Source of the DNA: DATFVA01 sp963745945
Lineage (GTDB): Bacteria; Bacteroidota; Ignavibacteria; Ignavibacteriales; Ignavibacteriaceae
Assembly: GCA_963745945.1 (NCBI GenBank)
Contig: CAVUZG010000004.1
Coordinates: 1,302,001-1,366,000 of the forward strand
Length of the DNA: 64,000 nucleotides
Direction: 5' to 3'
A program made the translations under genes and the position numbers. This document shows, piece by piece, positions 18,499 through 27,429 of this stretch; position 1 is the first letter of the stretch; each line of letters opens with the position of its first letter. The notes under the pieces are model-generated. The model did no database searches and had not been told where the DNA came from. It saw nothing but the letters and a program-made list of their open reading frames with translations.

Positions 18499-19953
18499 TT
18501 ATTTGCCACCTTTTAAAAAGAGCATTGTCGGTATGGTTTTAAAAATCAATTGCAAATCGAACCAGGGAGACATGTTATTTATGTAATATAAATCCAGAAT
18601 AATTGAATCTTTAAAAGATACAGAACTCCTGCCGCAAATCTGCCATACACCAGTGCAACCAGGGATTGCGGTGAGTCTTCTTTTCTGCCAATCATCGTAA
18701 TTATCATATTCATATGGTAAGCAGGGACGAGGTCCAACTAAACTCATGTCACCTTTAAGAACATTAAAAAGCTGCGGTAATTCATCTAGAGAAGTTTTTC
18801 TTAAAATTTTCCCAATCCAAGTCACGCGACTGTCATTTATAATTTTTGTATCATCGCTGCTGGAGGAATTGTTTTTCATAAACTCAATCATTTTCTGTTT
18901 ACGTTCCTCATCTTCGCCTTTAATTACCTTCATAGAACGGAACTTATAGAATTTAAAAGGCTTACCATATCGTCCTATTCTTATTTGAGAAAAAATGATC
19001 GGCCCGGTAGATGATAATTTTACAAGTAGAGCGATTGTAATTAAAATTGGAGACAATAATAGTATACCTATAATGGACGCTACTATATCAAATTGTCTTT
19101 TGATACTTAAAGTCATTCGGTTATTATATTGAGCAGAAACATCAATGATTGGAATGTCCACATATTTTTCAGTATCCAATTTCTTTGTAACGATATCAAA
19201 CAATTCAGAAGTAAGCCGAACATTTATATTGTGGGATTTACAAAAGTCCAGGATTTCAAGCAGTTTTTCATGGTTATCTCCATCAATAGCAACAATAATT
19301 TCATCCACATTGTATTCTTTAATGACCTGGCTAAGCTGATTCAGTTTCCCAATTACGCATTTACCATTAACTACTTCCTCATTTATTTCCTTATCATCAT
19401 CAACAAATCCAATAATGTTTATTCCTATAAAATTCTCAAAGATAAGTTTTGCTGCAAGTAATTTTCCAGATTTTCCATCACCTACAATTACCACGTTTCG
19501 TTTGAATGAATTATTCCTCAACCTGATAAATATTTCTCTTAAAAGTTCAACACGTACCAGGTAAAGTGTTGGAATTGCGATTAAAATATAGGTAAATATG
19601 ATTAGTCTTGAATCTACAATATTGTAAGATTGTATTAACAAAGAAACTAGAACTATATTCAAAGCACCATAATACAGAGATTTAATAATTCCGGATAAAT
19701 GTGAGGCACGGCTGAGTACAATATTTATTCTGTACAAACCATTGTACTGGAATATACCAGCAAAAACCACGGAAAGACCAAACAGAATATATATTAATGA
19801 ATAATTTGTAGAGAAGAATTCTACAACTGTTAAATGAACATTATTTCTATGAAGATATGTGGAGAAGATGAAACACAAAAAGATTATTGTAACATCAGCA
19901 ATCGCATAAACAATCTTATACTTAGGTATTTTCCTTAAACCAAAAATTCTCAA
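18499..19953 (-). CDS. Undecaprenyl-phosphate glycosylphosphotransferase (WbaP/exopolysaccharide initiator)
   Basis: A 484-residue polyprenyl glycosylphosphotransferase that loads the first sugar phosphate onto undecaprenyl phosphate. Four to five N-terminal membrane helices (to about residue 140) are followed by a CoA-binding-like Rossmann domain (VVIVGDGKSGKLLAAKLI). A further membrane re-entrant helix comes next (IVASIIGILLLSPILITIALL), then the bacterial sugar transferase core: FSQIRIGRYGKPFKFYKFRSM, TSLDELPQLFNVLKGDMSLVGPRP and GCTGVWQICGRS. It starts assembly of the polysaccharide built by this locus. The sugar is not determined; with WbpB/D/E-like genes beside it, an N-acetylated or diacetamido sugar is plausible. 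Confidence 0.9.
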   Translation of the reverse strand: MRIFGLRKIPKYKIVYAIADVTIIFLCFIFSTYLHRNNVHLTVVEFFSTNYSLIYILFGLSVVFAGIFQYNGLYRINIVLSRASHLSGIIKSLYYGALNIVLVSLLIQSYNIVDSRLIIFTYILIAIPTLYLVRVELLREIFIRLRNNSFKRNVVIVGDGKSGKLLAAKLIFENFIGINIIGFVDDDKEINEEVVNGKCVIGKLNQLSQVIKEYNVDEIIVAIDGDNHEKLLEILDFCKSHNINVRLTSELFDIVTKKLDTEKYVDIPIIDVSAQYNNRMTLSIKRQFDIVASIIGILLLSPILITIALLVKLSSTGPIIFSQIRIGRYGKPFKFYKFRSMKVIKGEDEERKQKMIEFMKNNSSSSDDTKIINDSRVTWIGKILRKTSLDELPQLFNVLKGDMSLVGPRPCLPYEYDNYDDWQKRRLTAIPGCTGVWQICGRSSVSFKDSIILDLYYINNMSPWFDLQLIFKTIPTMLFLKGGK

Positions 19954-20218
19954 TTTAATTTTGCCCTCAAAGTTAGTAGAATACCCTACCCCAAAAGTGT
20001 GCCACCAACTACTTTCAGTATTTAAGCTTAATTAGTAAAAAATGACTTAGTATGTTTTCAAAATGAGATACAATTCAAAAACATCTTAAGATAATGAGAC
20101 ACAAATTCTAATGTTTATGAGCAATAAGCTGAATAAAAGTATAGTAAATACAGTTTGGGGACAGCAGACTTGTAATATCCCTTAACAAGAATCTAAAAGC
20201 TTATATGTATAAATAGAT

Positions 20219-21349
20219 CTATTTAAAAAATTCTTTTATTTTATCCGCAACATAATTAATCTGTTCATCTTTTAATTCCGGAAACATTGGTAAAGATAAG
20301 CCTGTTTCAGCTAACTCTTCTGTAACAGGGAAATTTCCGTTTTGATAGCCAAGGGATTTAAAACACTCCTGTTTATGTAAAGGAACAGGATAGTGTAAGC
20401 CAGTTGCAATTTCATTATCATTAAGGTATTTCTGTAAAAGATCTCTCGTTTCGCTCCTATTGTTTTGATCTTTGGGTACAACTTTGATAACATAAAGATG
20501 ATATACATGTTTTGCCCAGGACATTTCCTTAGGAAGTATGACTTTATCAAATGCACCTAACAATTCTTTATATTTAGCTGCAACTCTTCGTCTCCCATTT
20601 GTCCATTCCGGCAAATAATTTAATTTGACCCCGAGTACGGCGCCTTGGATTCCTTCCATTCTATAATTATGACCAAAAGTAGCATGATAATATTTTTTTG
20701 ACTGACCATGCTCTCTTATTTTTTTCATATAATTGAAAGTGTCATCGTTATTAGTAGTAACCGCCCCACCCTCTCCAAATGCGCCGAGGTTTTTGCCCGG
20801 ATAAAAACTAAAGGAGCAACCATCGGAAAGACCGCCAACTCTTTTTCCCTTATACTCGGCAAGATGTGCCTGAGCAGCATCTTCAATCAGAAAAATGTTA
20901 TGTTTTTTTGCAATCTCTCTCAAAGGATCCATATCAGCAGGCTGTCCGTATAAATGTACTGCCACTATAGCTTTTGTCTTTTTAGTTATTGCTGCTTCAA
21001 CTTTAGAAGGATCTATATTATAACTTTCAGGATGACAATCAACAAATACAGGATTAGCTCCGCATAATGTTGCCCCCCAAGCTGTAGCAATAAACGTGTT
21101 AGCTGGAATGATTATTTCATCATCATTTTTAATCCCGAGAGACCATAATGCAATATGGTTTGCATCCGTACCTGAGCTTGTTCCAAGACAATGTTTAACC
21201 TGATGCTCTTTGGCAAATTTTTCTTCAAAATCTGATACTGCTTTCCCAAGGATAAATGCTGTATTATCAATTACATTTTGAATTGCGGGATCTATTTGAT
21301 TTTTTATAGATTGATATTGTATTTTGAGATCAAGAAAAGGGACTTTCAT
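20219..21349 (-). CDS. WbpE-like DegT/DnrJ/EryC1/StrS aminotransferase
   Basis: A 376-residue PLP-dependent sugar aminotransferase. Features are the N-terminal VPFLDLKIQYQSI, the LGTSSGTDANHIAL cofactor phosphate site, IEDAAQAHLAEYKGKRVGG, and the Schiff-base lysine in FYPGKNLGAFGEGGA (about residue 185). HNYRMEGIQGAVLGVKL and the C-terminal HYPVPLHKQ follow. It would transfer an amino group from glutamate to the 3-keto sugar made by the WbpB-like enzyme. It is 265 bp from the initiator gene and on the same strand, and divergent from wza. Confidence 0.85.
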   Translation of the reverse strand: MKVPFLDLKIQYQSIKNQIDPAIQNVIDNTAFILGKAVSDFEEKFAKEHQVKHCLGTSSGTDANHIALWSLGIKNDDEIIIPANTFIATAWGATLCGANPVFVDCHPESYNIDPSKVEAAITKKTKAIVAVHLYGQPADMDPLREIAKKHNIFLIEDAAQAHLAEYKGKRVGGLSDGCSFSFYPGKNLGAFGEGGAVTTNNDDTFNYMKKIREHGQSKKYYHATFGHNYRMEGIQGAVLGVKLNYLPEWTNGRRRVAAKYKELLGAFDKVILPKEMSWAKHVYHLYVIKVVPKDQNNRSETRDLLQKYLNDNEIATGLHYPVPLHKQECFKSLGYQNGNFPVTEELAETGLSLPMFPELKDEQINYVADKIKEFFK

Positions 21350-21839
21350 AAATTGAACCTCTTACTTCCTGTTTCAGATTAAAAAATGGGAATTTAGCTA
21401 AAATGAAATTTATATATTTTTATCATTTAAAAATACAAATATTAAAAAAATAGTGGTTTATTTTTGAAAAAAGGTTGTTAACTTAAGACGTTATAGATTT
21501 TCTTAGTTGAGGAGGGTATTTCAAAACTCTCAGGCTGTTTCCTTCCCTCATAACAAAATAGTAAAATTGTTATATTTTATTTAATGCTTCGTTTTAGGAT
21601 AGTTAATCGAAATAATTCTCATTTTAATATTTTAATATTTTTTTGTATGATGGAATAAACAGTAATGAAGTCTATTAGATGGCATATATATTGAAAATGG
21701 AATGAAAATCTTGAAAAAAACCTTCTGTAATGTGTGTCTAAAAACAAGAAATATTTAAGATAACCCTAACGTAACTTTATTTGGTTTAATAATTTTATAA
21801 TTTATTCAGTTAAAAAATAGTAAAGACTTGTAAAAAAGA
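21350..21839. other. Divergent regulatory region, 490 bp
   Basis: AT-rich spacer between the minus-strand sugar-nucleotide genes and the plus-strand export operon. It should hold two promoters. No JUMPStart/ops element, riboswitch fold or strong inverted repeat was found by eye. Confidence 0.5.
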
Positions 21840-22454
21840 ATGAAAATTTTTCACACAATAGTTTTGGGTGTTCTTTTAACGGTGATAAATACTTTTGCTT
21901 TAAAAGCTCAATATTTAAATCCGGGTGATGGAGTCAGAATAGCTTTCTTCAATATTTCTGATCAGATATCCGGTGATTATTACATTCAGCAAGACGGCAA
22001 AATACAGTTACCTTATGCTGGTCTCATTACTACAACAAATAAACCATATAACGAGATTAAAGCTGAAATCGTAAGTAAGTATGATTCCCTATATAAAAAC
22101 CCTGAACTTACTGTTCAGCCTCTCTTCAAGATAAACATTCTGGGTGAAGTCAGATCACCCGGTTATTACTATGTGACTGATGTAGAGAAGATGACAGGAA
22201 TTTTTGCTCTGGCCGGAGGAATTACTTCAGACGGAGATCTTGATAATGTTTACATAATACGAGATGATAAAGAAATCGAACTTGATGCTCAAAATCTTAT
22301 AGAACGTGGTAGTACGATGAGCGACATTGGATTACAATCAGGCGACAGAATTTTTGTACCAAGAACCTGGTGGGCAAATGCCCGAAGCGTGACAATAATT
22401 GTATCAGTTGTTTCTGCTTTAGTCACTATTGCTGTTTTATTCATAAAAAAATAA
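21840..22454 (+). CDS. Wza-like polysaccharide export protein (Poly_export/SLBB)
   Basis: A 204-residue export protein. Signal peptide (MKIFHTIVLGVLLTVINTFALKA), then a Poly_export domain (LNPGDGVRIAFFN, ISGDYYIQQDGKIQLPYAG, IKAEIVSKYDSLYKNPELTV) and an SLBB domain (INILGEVRSPGYYYV, GIFALAGGI). It ends with a hydrophobic helix (SVTIIVSVVSALVTIAVLFI) and KK. No lipobox Cys is seen, unlike E. coli Wza, and the protein is shorter. It forms the periplasmic/outer-membrane exit for the polysaccharide with the Wzc-like protein encoded 48 bp downstream. Confidence 0.88.
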   Translation: MKIFHTIVLGVLLTVINTFALKAQYLNPGDGVRIAFFNISDQISGDYYIQQDGKIQLPYAGLITTTNKPYNEIKAEIVSKYDSLYKNPELTVQPLFKINILGEVRSPGYYYVTDVEKMTGIFALAGGITSDGDLDNVYIIRDDKEIELDAQNLIERGSTMSDIGLQSGDRIFVPRTWWANARSVTIIVSVVSALVTIAVLFIKK

Positions 22455-22502
22455 ATGGAAAATTGAATTAAAGAAATAAAAAATTAAAAGACACTGGTAA
22501 CT

Positions 22503-25010
22503 ATGACGAATAACAATATTAATTCGAATCGAAATCAAAAAATAAAAGAAAAACATCCGGAGAAAACTATAGGAGAGATACTTCAAATTATTAATCGAAG
22601 AAAATCAATTTTAATTATTTCGGTAATAGCAACCCTGGTATTAGCCGGGTTATATTCATTTACTGCAAAGCCGGTATATGAATCTACTGTGGTTTTGAAA
22701 AAAGATGTACAAAATCCCAAGTCTCCGAATGACTTAATGAGTATTGTGAATATGCAATCAGCGGATGAAATTGAAACAGAGATGGAACTTGTTGAAACCT
22801 GGAGTGTTTTCAGTAAAGTTATTGACAATCTGAGTTTATTTCTGCAAGTAGATAAAATTGAACTGCCGGATGGTAAAAAGATCAATATCAATAAATCCTT
22901 AATCGATTATTACAATCCAGATTATTTTAATAACCCGCCGGAAAATGTTTCATTACCTCAGTTCGTTGAAGTAAAACTAAAAAACTTTAACCTTAAATCT
23001 GATCTCTATATTGAAATAGCTAAAGATAGATCGTATAAAATCTATAACTCAACAAATGATAGCCTATTAATCAGCACTACTGATACGAGTGCTTGTGTTT
23101 TTAACACCGACAATCTAAATATGGTTGTTTATTGGCCTAATGCAATGCCTGGAAGTAAAGTTTATTTTACAATAAACAACTACTACCAGATTATGGAAAA
23201 TCTGAGAAAGATGGTCACGTTAGATCATAAACTAAAAACCAATGTATTTACAATATCTGTAAAAAATAATTCTCCTTATGCTGCAGCCTTAATCGCCAAC
23301 ACAATCACAGAAAAATTCAGGGATTCCCGGATTGAACAGCAAAAACAAACAATCAAATATTCTTTTGATTTTGTTGATAAACAACTGGATGAAATGCAGG
23401 AGAAACTGAAGGAGGCGGAAAATAATCTAAGTGAATTTAAAGCAAGCGGACAGATAATGACAATCGATGCGAGTTCCAATGAGTTAGTTAAATATCTGAG
23501 TGATCTTGAAGCTGAAAAAATGAGTACTGAACTCCAACTGACTGATTACAAGAATAAATTATCCGATATGAAAGGTGAACTTCAGTCTGGAGGTTATTTT
23601 GATCAGAGTCTGCTAACCCCTGAGCGGAATGATGTTAATGGATCACCTTTTGCTGCTCTGATGAGACAATTATCGGATCTTGAATTACAAAGGCTGGAAC
23701 TTTTACAGAAAAGAACTGAAAATCATCCTGATGTTCAGGCAATTGATGGTCAAATAAAAATGGTTAAAGAAAAGCTTGCTTCTTATAATCAGAATACCCT
23801 TACAGCTTACCAGATTATGATCAATTCATTGGATAAAAAACTTCTGCAGATTACGAACATGATGTCAAAGTACGAAGTAAAAATGGAAAGACTTCCCGGC
23901 CAGGAAAATAAACTTGCGGGTCTGATGCGTCAAAAAGATGTATATGAAAAAATATTTACCATGCTTCTCGATAAAAGAGAAGAAATGAGAATGGCTGAAC
24001 TATCAAAATTACAGGATATAGTTGTTGTAGATCCTGCGCACGAACCTGTGGACCCTATAGCTCCGAAAAAAGCCTTTAACATGATTGCGGGATTATTGGC
24101 CGGTTTATTCATTGGCTTAATGGGAATATTTATTGCTGAATTAAAAAATCAGAAGTTAGTAAGCCTTGATGATATTGAAAGAGATTTTGATCTGCCGGTA
24201 TTTGCAATTATACCAGACTATCCAAAGGATGTGAAAGAAAAAATAGATGATCAGAAAAATGAACAGGATCAATTTGTAATTCTGATGGATACGCAGGATG
24301 GCTTTAAAGAAACTTTCAGACTGTTAAGAACAAAATTACTTTTTCAGTTTGAAGGAAAAGAAAAAGTATTTATGGTTACCAGTTGTGAAGAAAATACAGG
24401 TAAAACAACCATTACTTCTAATTTAGCACTATCTATTGCTCAGGAAAAGAAACGTGTCCTGATAATTGATTGTGATCTGAAGAAAGGTACAATTTCTAAC
24501 CAGTTCGGAATTTCACTCAAAGCGCCTGGATTAATAGATTATCTTCTGGGTAAAGATGCAAAACCATTTATCCACACAAATGTAATTGGTAAGGTGGATA
24601 TTCTCACTGCAGGCGGTACCAGAGAAGATTCAAGTGAATTATTAAACTCAGAGAGAATGCGTTCACTTTTCAAAGTACTCGATAAATCTTTTTATGATTA
24701 TATAATTGTAGATACTCCACCGGTTACAAGAGTAGTCGATACATTAATCTTAGGAAAAACACTGCAAAATGCAATTCTGGTTGTTCGTCCTAATCATTCT
24801 TTCAAAGAAGGTGTTCAGTGGGGCATTGATGAAATGACTCAGGCAAATATTAAAATTCATGGAATTGTTGTTAACGCTGCTGAAATTAAGGAATCATCCT
24901 ACAGATACAGATATGGCTACGGTTATGGTTACGGCTATGGGAATTCCTCTCACGACCATAAATCTAACGGCCAAGAGACACACAAAGTGGTAGAGGCCAC
25001 CAATAGTTAA
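22503..25010 (+). CDS. Wzc-like polysaccharide co-polymerase with BY-kinase domain
   Basis: An 835-residue inner-membrane protein that sets chain length and energises export. It has an N-terminal Wzz helix (SILIISVIATLVLAGLYSF) and a long periplasmic coiled-coil/GNVR region. The second membrane helix is near residues 520-540 (MIAGLLAGLFIGLMGIFI). The cytoplasmic tyrosine kinase has Walker A SCEENTGKTTITSNLA (about 627-642), Walker A' VLIIDCDLKKG and DYIIVDTPP. The tail is tyrosine-rich (YRYRYGYGYGYGYGN), the usual autophosphorylation cluster. It is paired with the Wza-like gene upstream. A hairpin follows the stop. Confidence 0.92.
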   Translation: MTNNNINSNRNQKIKEKHPEKTIGEILQIINRRKSILIISVIATLVLAGLYSFTAKPVYESTVVLKKDVQNPKSPNDLMSIVNMQSADEIETEMELVETWSVFSKVIDNLSLFLQVDKIELPDGKKININKSLIDYYNPDYFNNPPENVSLPQFVEVKLKNFNLKSDLYIEIAKDRSYKIYNSTNDSLLISTTDTSACVFNTDNLNMVVYWPNAMPGSKVYFTINNYYQIMENLRKMVTLDHKLKTNVFTISVKNNSPYAAALIANTITEKFRDSRIEQQKQTIKYSFDFVDKQLDEMQEKLKEAENNLSEFKASGQIMTIDASSNELVKYLSDLEAEKMSTELQLTDYKNKLSDMKGELQSGGYFDQSLLTPERNDVNGSPFAALMRQLSDLELQRLELLQKRTENHPDVQAIDGQIKMVKEKLASYNQNTLTAYQIMINSLDKKLLQITNMMSKYEVKMERLPGQENKLAGLMRQKDVYEKIFTMLLDKREEMRMAELSKLQDIVVVDPAHEPVDPIAPKKAFNMIAGLLAGLFIGLMGIFIAELKNQKLVSLDDIERDFDLPVFAIIPDYPKDVKEKIDDQKNEQDQFVILMDTQDGFKETFRLLRTKLLFQFEGKEKVFMVTSCEENTGKTTITSNLALSIAQEKKRVLIIDCDLKKGTISNQFGISLKAPGLIDYLLGKDAKPFIHTNVIGKVDILTAGGTREDSSELLNSERMRSLFKVLDKSFYDYIIVDTPPVTRVVDTLILGKTLQNAILVVRPNHSFKEGVQWGIDEMTQANIKIHGIVVNAAEIKESSYRYRYGYGYGYGYGNSSHDHKSNGQETHKVVEATNS

Positions 25011-25030
25011 ATTCATATTTTCTTATATTA

Positions 25031-25065
25031 GGATCCCTTCAAGTATGAAAGGGTCTACTTTTTTT
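25031..25065 (+). terminator. Terminator hairpin directly upstream of the FemAB gene
   Basis: CCCTTC-AAGTAT-GAAAGGG with one bulged A, extended by GA/TC, then seven T ending at 25065. The next gene's ATG is at 25068, two bases after the U tract. It ends the wza-wzc unit, or attenuates read-through into the modification genes. Confidence 0.75.
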
Positions 25066-25067
25066 AA

Positions 25068-26105
25068 ATGACAGACAACCTTAAAATCATAGACCCGCTG
25101 AAAGAAAATAATTGGAATGATTTAGTTAAGAATTTTTCCGATTGTTCCTTTTTCCACTCTTCAAACTGGGCTAATGTGCTGAGAGAATCCTACAATTATT
25201 CTCCGTTTTATTTTGTAACCTATACTTCAAAAGGTGAAGTTCTTTCAATAATTCCTTTTATGGAGGTCTCAAGTCTTCTCACCGGTAAACGGGGAGTATC
25301 ATTGCCATTTTCAGATTACTGTGAACCGCTGTGTGATAGTGATTTTAATGACTTGTTTAGCGAAATAAAAAATTATGCTGCTGCCAATCAATGGAAAACA
25401 ATTGAGTTCAGAGGCGGAAATAAATTTTTCCCCCGGGTAGAACCATCCTCTTTTTATTATCACCATGTTCTAGATCTTCAACCCGGAGAAGAGAAAATAT
25501 TTTCAAACTTTAGTTCAAACAATAAACGAAACATAAAAAAAGCAGTAAGAGAAAATGTTAAGATTGAAATGGTAACCTCGCTCAAAGCTACAGATCAATT
25601 TTATCAGCTTAATTGCATGACCCGTAAAAAACACGGACTTCCTCCTCAGCCGTATTATTTTTTTAAGAATATTTTTAATAATGTACTTTCACAAAATCTG
25701 GGATTCATAATTCTCGCGTCTTATAATAAGAAGGTAATCGCCGGAGCTGTTTATTTTCACTTTGGTAAAAAAGCATTATATAAATTTGGTGCATCAGATA
25801 TGAATTATCAGCATCTTCGTGCTAATAACCTCATAATGTGGGACGCTATTAAACATTTTGTCGAAAAAGGATTTGCAGAATTTAGTTTCGGAAAAACTGA
25901 ACCCGATAATGCTGGTCTCAGGCAATTTAAATTGGGATGGGGAACCCAGGAAGAAAAAATTTTCACCTATAAATATAATCTTTCAGATAAACGGTTTATA
26001 GAAAACCCTGATCAAACTTCAGGAGTTCATACAAAAATATTCAGCAAATTACCAATACCCGTTTTAAAGTTAGTCGGGACACTCACATACAGACATATTG
26101 GATAA
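25068..26105 (+). CDS. FemAB-like GNAT acyl/aminoacyl-transferase (1)
   Basis: A 345-residue protein with the double-GNAT fold of FemAB-related proteins. Landmarks are CSFFHSSNWANVLRESY near the N-terminus, NNKRNIKKAVRENVKIEM in the middle, and HLRANNLIMWDAIKHFVEKG, FSFGKTEPDNAGLRQFKLGWG at the C-terminus. FemAB proteins transfer amino acids from aminoacyl-tRNA; a wider group occurs in exopolysaccharide and exosortase-associated loci, where the substrate is unknown. The start is constrained by the terminator hairpin just upstream, and no Shine-Dalgarno is visible, so translation may be leaderless or weak. A paralogue lies at 29360. Confidence 0.8.
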   Translation: MTDNLKIIDPLKENNWNDLVKNFSDCSFFHSSNWANVLRESYNYSPFYFVTYTSKGEVLSIIPFMEVSSLLTGKRGVSLPFSDYCEPLCDSDFNDLFSEIKNYAAANQWKTIEFRGGNKFFPRVEPSSFYYHHVLDLQPGEEKIFSNFSSNNKRNIKKAVRENVKIEMVTSLKATDQFYQLNCMTRKKHGLPPQPYYFFKNIFNNVLSQNLGFIILASYNKKVIAGAVYFHFGKKALYKFGASDMNYQHLRANNLIMWDAIKHFVEKGFAEFSFGKTEPDNAGLRQFKLGWGTQEEKIFTYKYNLSDKRFIENPDQTSGVHTKIFSKLPIPVLKLVGTLTYRHIG

Positions 26106-26198
26106 TCTGCTCTCAAAATTGTTTTTAGAAAAGTAAAACATTTTCACTAGTATAATTTGATTATCTACTTGTACATAATTGATGCAGAAAAATTTTAA

Positions 26199-27419
26199 AT
26201 GAAGGAAATCCGTTTTAATAGTGATAAACCTTATGCTATCCTAATTGGTTTAGATACCATGCACGGACTGCAATATAGCAGGATTCTTCATTCGTATAGA
26301 ATTCCCGTTATTGGTATTGCAGATAACCCCGAAGATCATAGTTGCCTTACAAATACTTGTGACAAAATTATTATTTGTGAAACTGATAAACAGGATGTCC
26401 TTAATCTTTTAGAGGAGATGGGGCCAAAGTTCAAATTGAAACCTGTTATTATCACCTGCATAGAAAAAAATGTATTGAACCTTGCAAAAAATAAAGAGCG
26501 GTTAAAAAACTATTATCATATAAAACTTCCGTCTCTTGAAGTTATAGAACTGATGGTAGATAAAATGAAGTTTACAAAATTCGCACAAAATGAACAGTTC
26601 CCTGTTCCGGAAACATATTTCCTGAATAATAGAAACGATGCAATTGATGCCTGCAATAAAATAAGTTATCCTTGTCTTTTAAAACCAAACAGCAGAACCA
26701 AGGCATGGACGGCGCGTACCACATTGAAGGCTTTCAAAATTCACAATCAGGATGAATTCTTGTCCTGCTTTGATGAATACTTTTCTTATTCGGATGGAAT
26801 GATTTTACAGGAATGGATAGAAGGTCCTGATTCAAACCACTATACTTGCAATCTTTATTTTAATGAAAACTCTGAACCTCTTGTAACATTTGTTTCCAGA
26901 AAATTAAGACAATGGCCGCCTAAAACAGGACAAGGATGCTTTAGTATTGAAGCCAGAAATGACGTTGTGCTTGAAGAATCAATAAAATTATTTAAGAGAG
27001 TAAACTTTGTCGGATTATGTTATCTCGATATGAAATTAAATGATTTGACTGGTAGATATCTCATTGTAGAACCAAATGTGGGAAGACCAACTGGCAGAGC
27101 TCCGCTTGCTGAAGCGGCTGGGGTAGAATATATTATGACTATGTACTGCGATTGCACTGGTTTGCCGCTTCCTGAGAATCGTTTACAGAAATATGGTAAA
27201 ATAAAGTGGATTCATTTAAGGAGAGATATCCAGGCATTCTTTATATATCATAAGAATGAAAAACTTACATTTTGGCAATGGTTACAATCATTAAAAGGGA
27301 AAAAAGCATTTGCGGTTTTTTCATGGAAAGATCCGCTACCTTTTGGGGGAGATATCTTCAGAGTTTTTAAACAATTTTGTTTTGATAAAAAAAAGAAGTA
27401 TAGCTTAACTTTATTTTGA
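26199..27419 (+). CDS. ATP-grasp carboxylate-amine ligase
   Basis: A 406-residue ATP-grasp enzyme. An N-terminal Rossmann-like domain (YAILIGLDTMHGLQYSRIL) is followed by the ATP-grasp core: KLPSLEVIELMVDKMKFT, FPVPETYFL, YPCLLKPNSR (the ATP-binding Lys), LQEWIEG and YLIVEPNVGRPTGRAPLAEAAG (the metal-binding Glu/Asn). Such enzymes form an acyl phosphate and ligate a carboxylate to an amine or thiol. The same N-terminal architecture occurs in ATP-grasp proteins of polysaccharide loci. Here it lies between a FemAB-like gene and an HPr-kinase-like gene, suggesting amino-acid or peptide attachment to the polymer or carrier. Substrate unknown. Confidence 0.82.
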   Translation: MKEIRFNSDKPYAILIGLDTMHGLQYSRILHSYRIPVIGIADNPEDHSCLTNTCDKIIICETDKQDVLNLLEEMGPKFKLKPVIITCIEKNVLNLAKNKERLKNYYHIKLPSLEVIELMVDKMKFTKFAQNEQFPVPETYFLNNRNDAIDACNKISYPCLLKPNSRTKAWTARTTLKAFKIHNQDEFLSCFDEYFSYSDGMILQEWIEGPDSNHYTCNLYFNENSEPLVTFVSRKLRQWPPKTGQGCFSIEARNDVVLEESIKLFKRVNFVGLCYLDMKLNDLTGRYLIVEPNVGRPTGRAPLAEAAGVEYIMTMYCDCTGLPLPENRLQKYGKIKWIHLRRDIQAFFIYHKNEKLTFWQWLQSLKGKKAFAVFSWKDPLPFGGDIFRVFKQFCFDKKKKYSLTLF

Positions 27420-27429
27420 AGGTTCCGTT

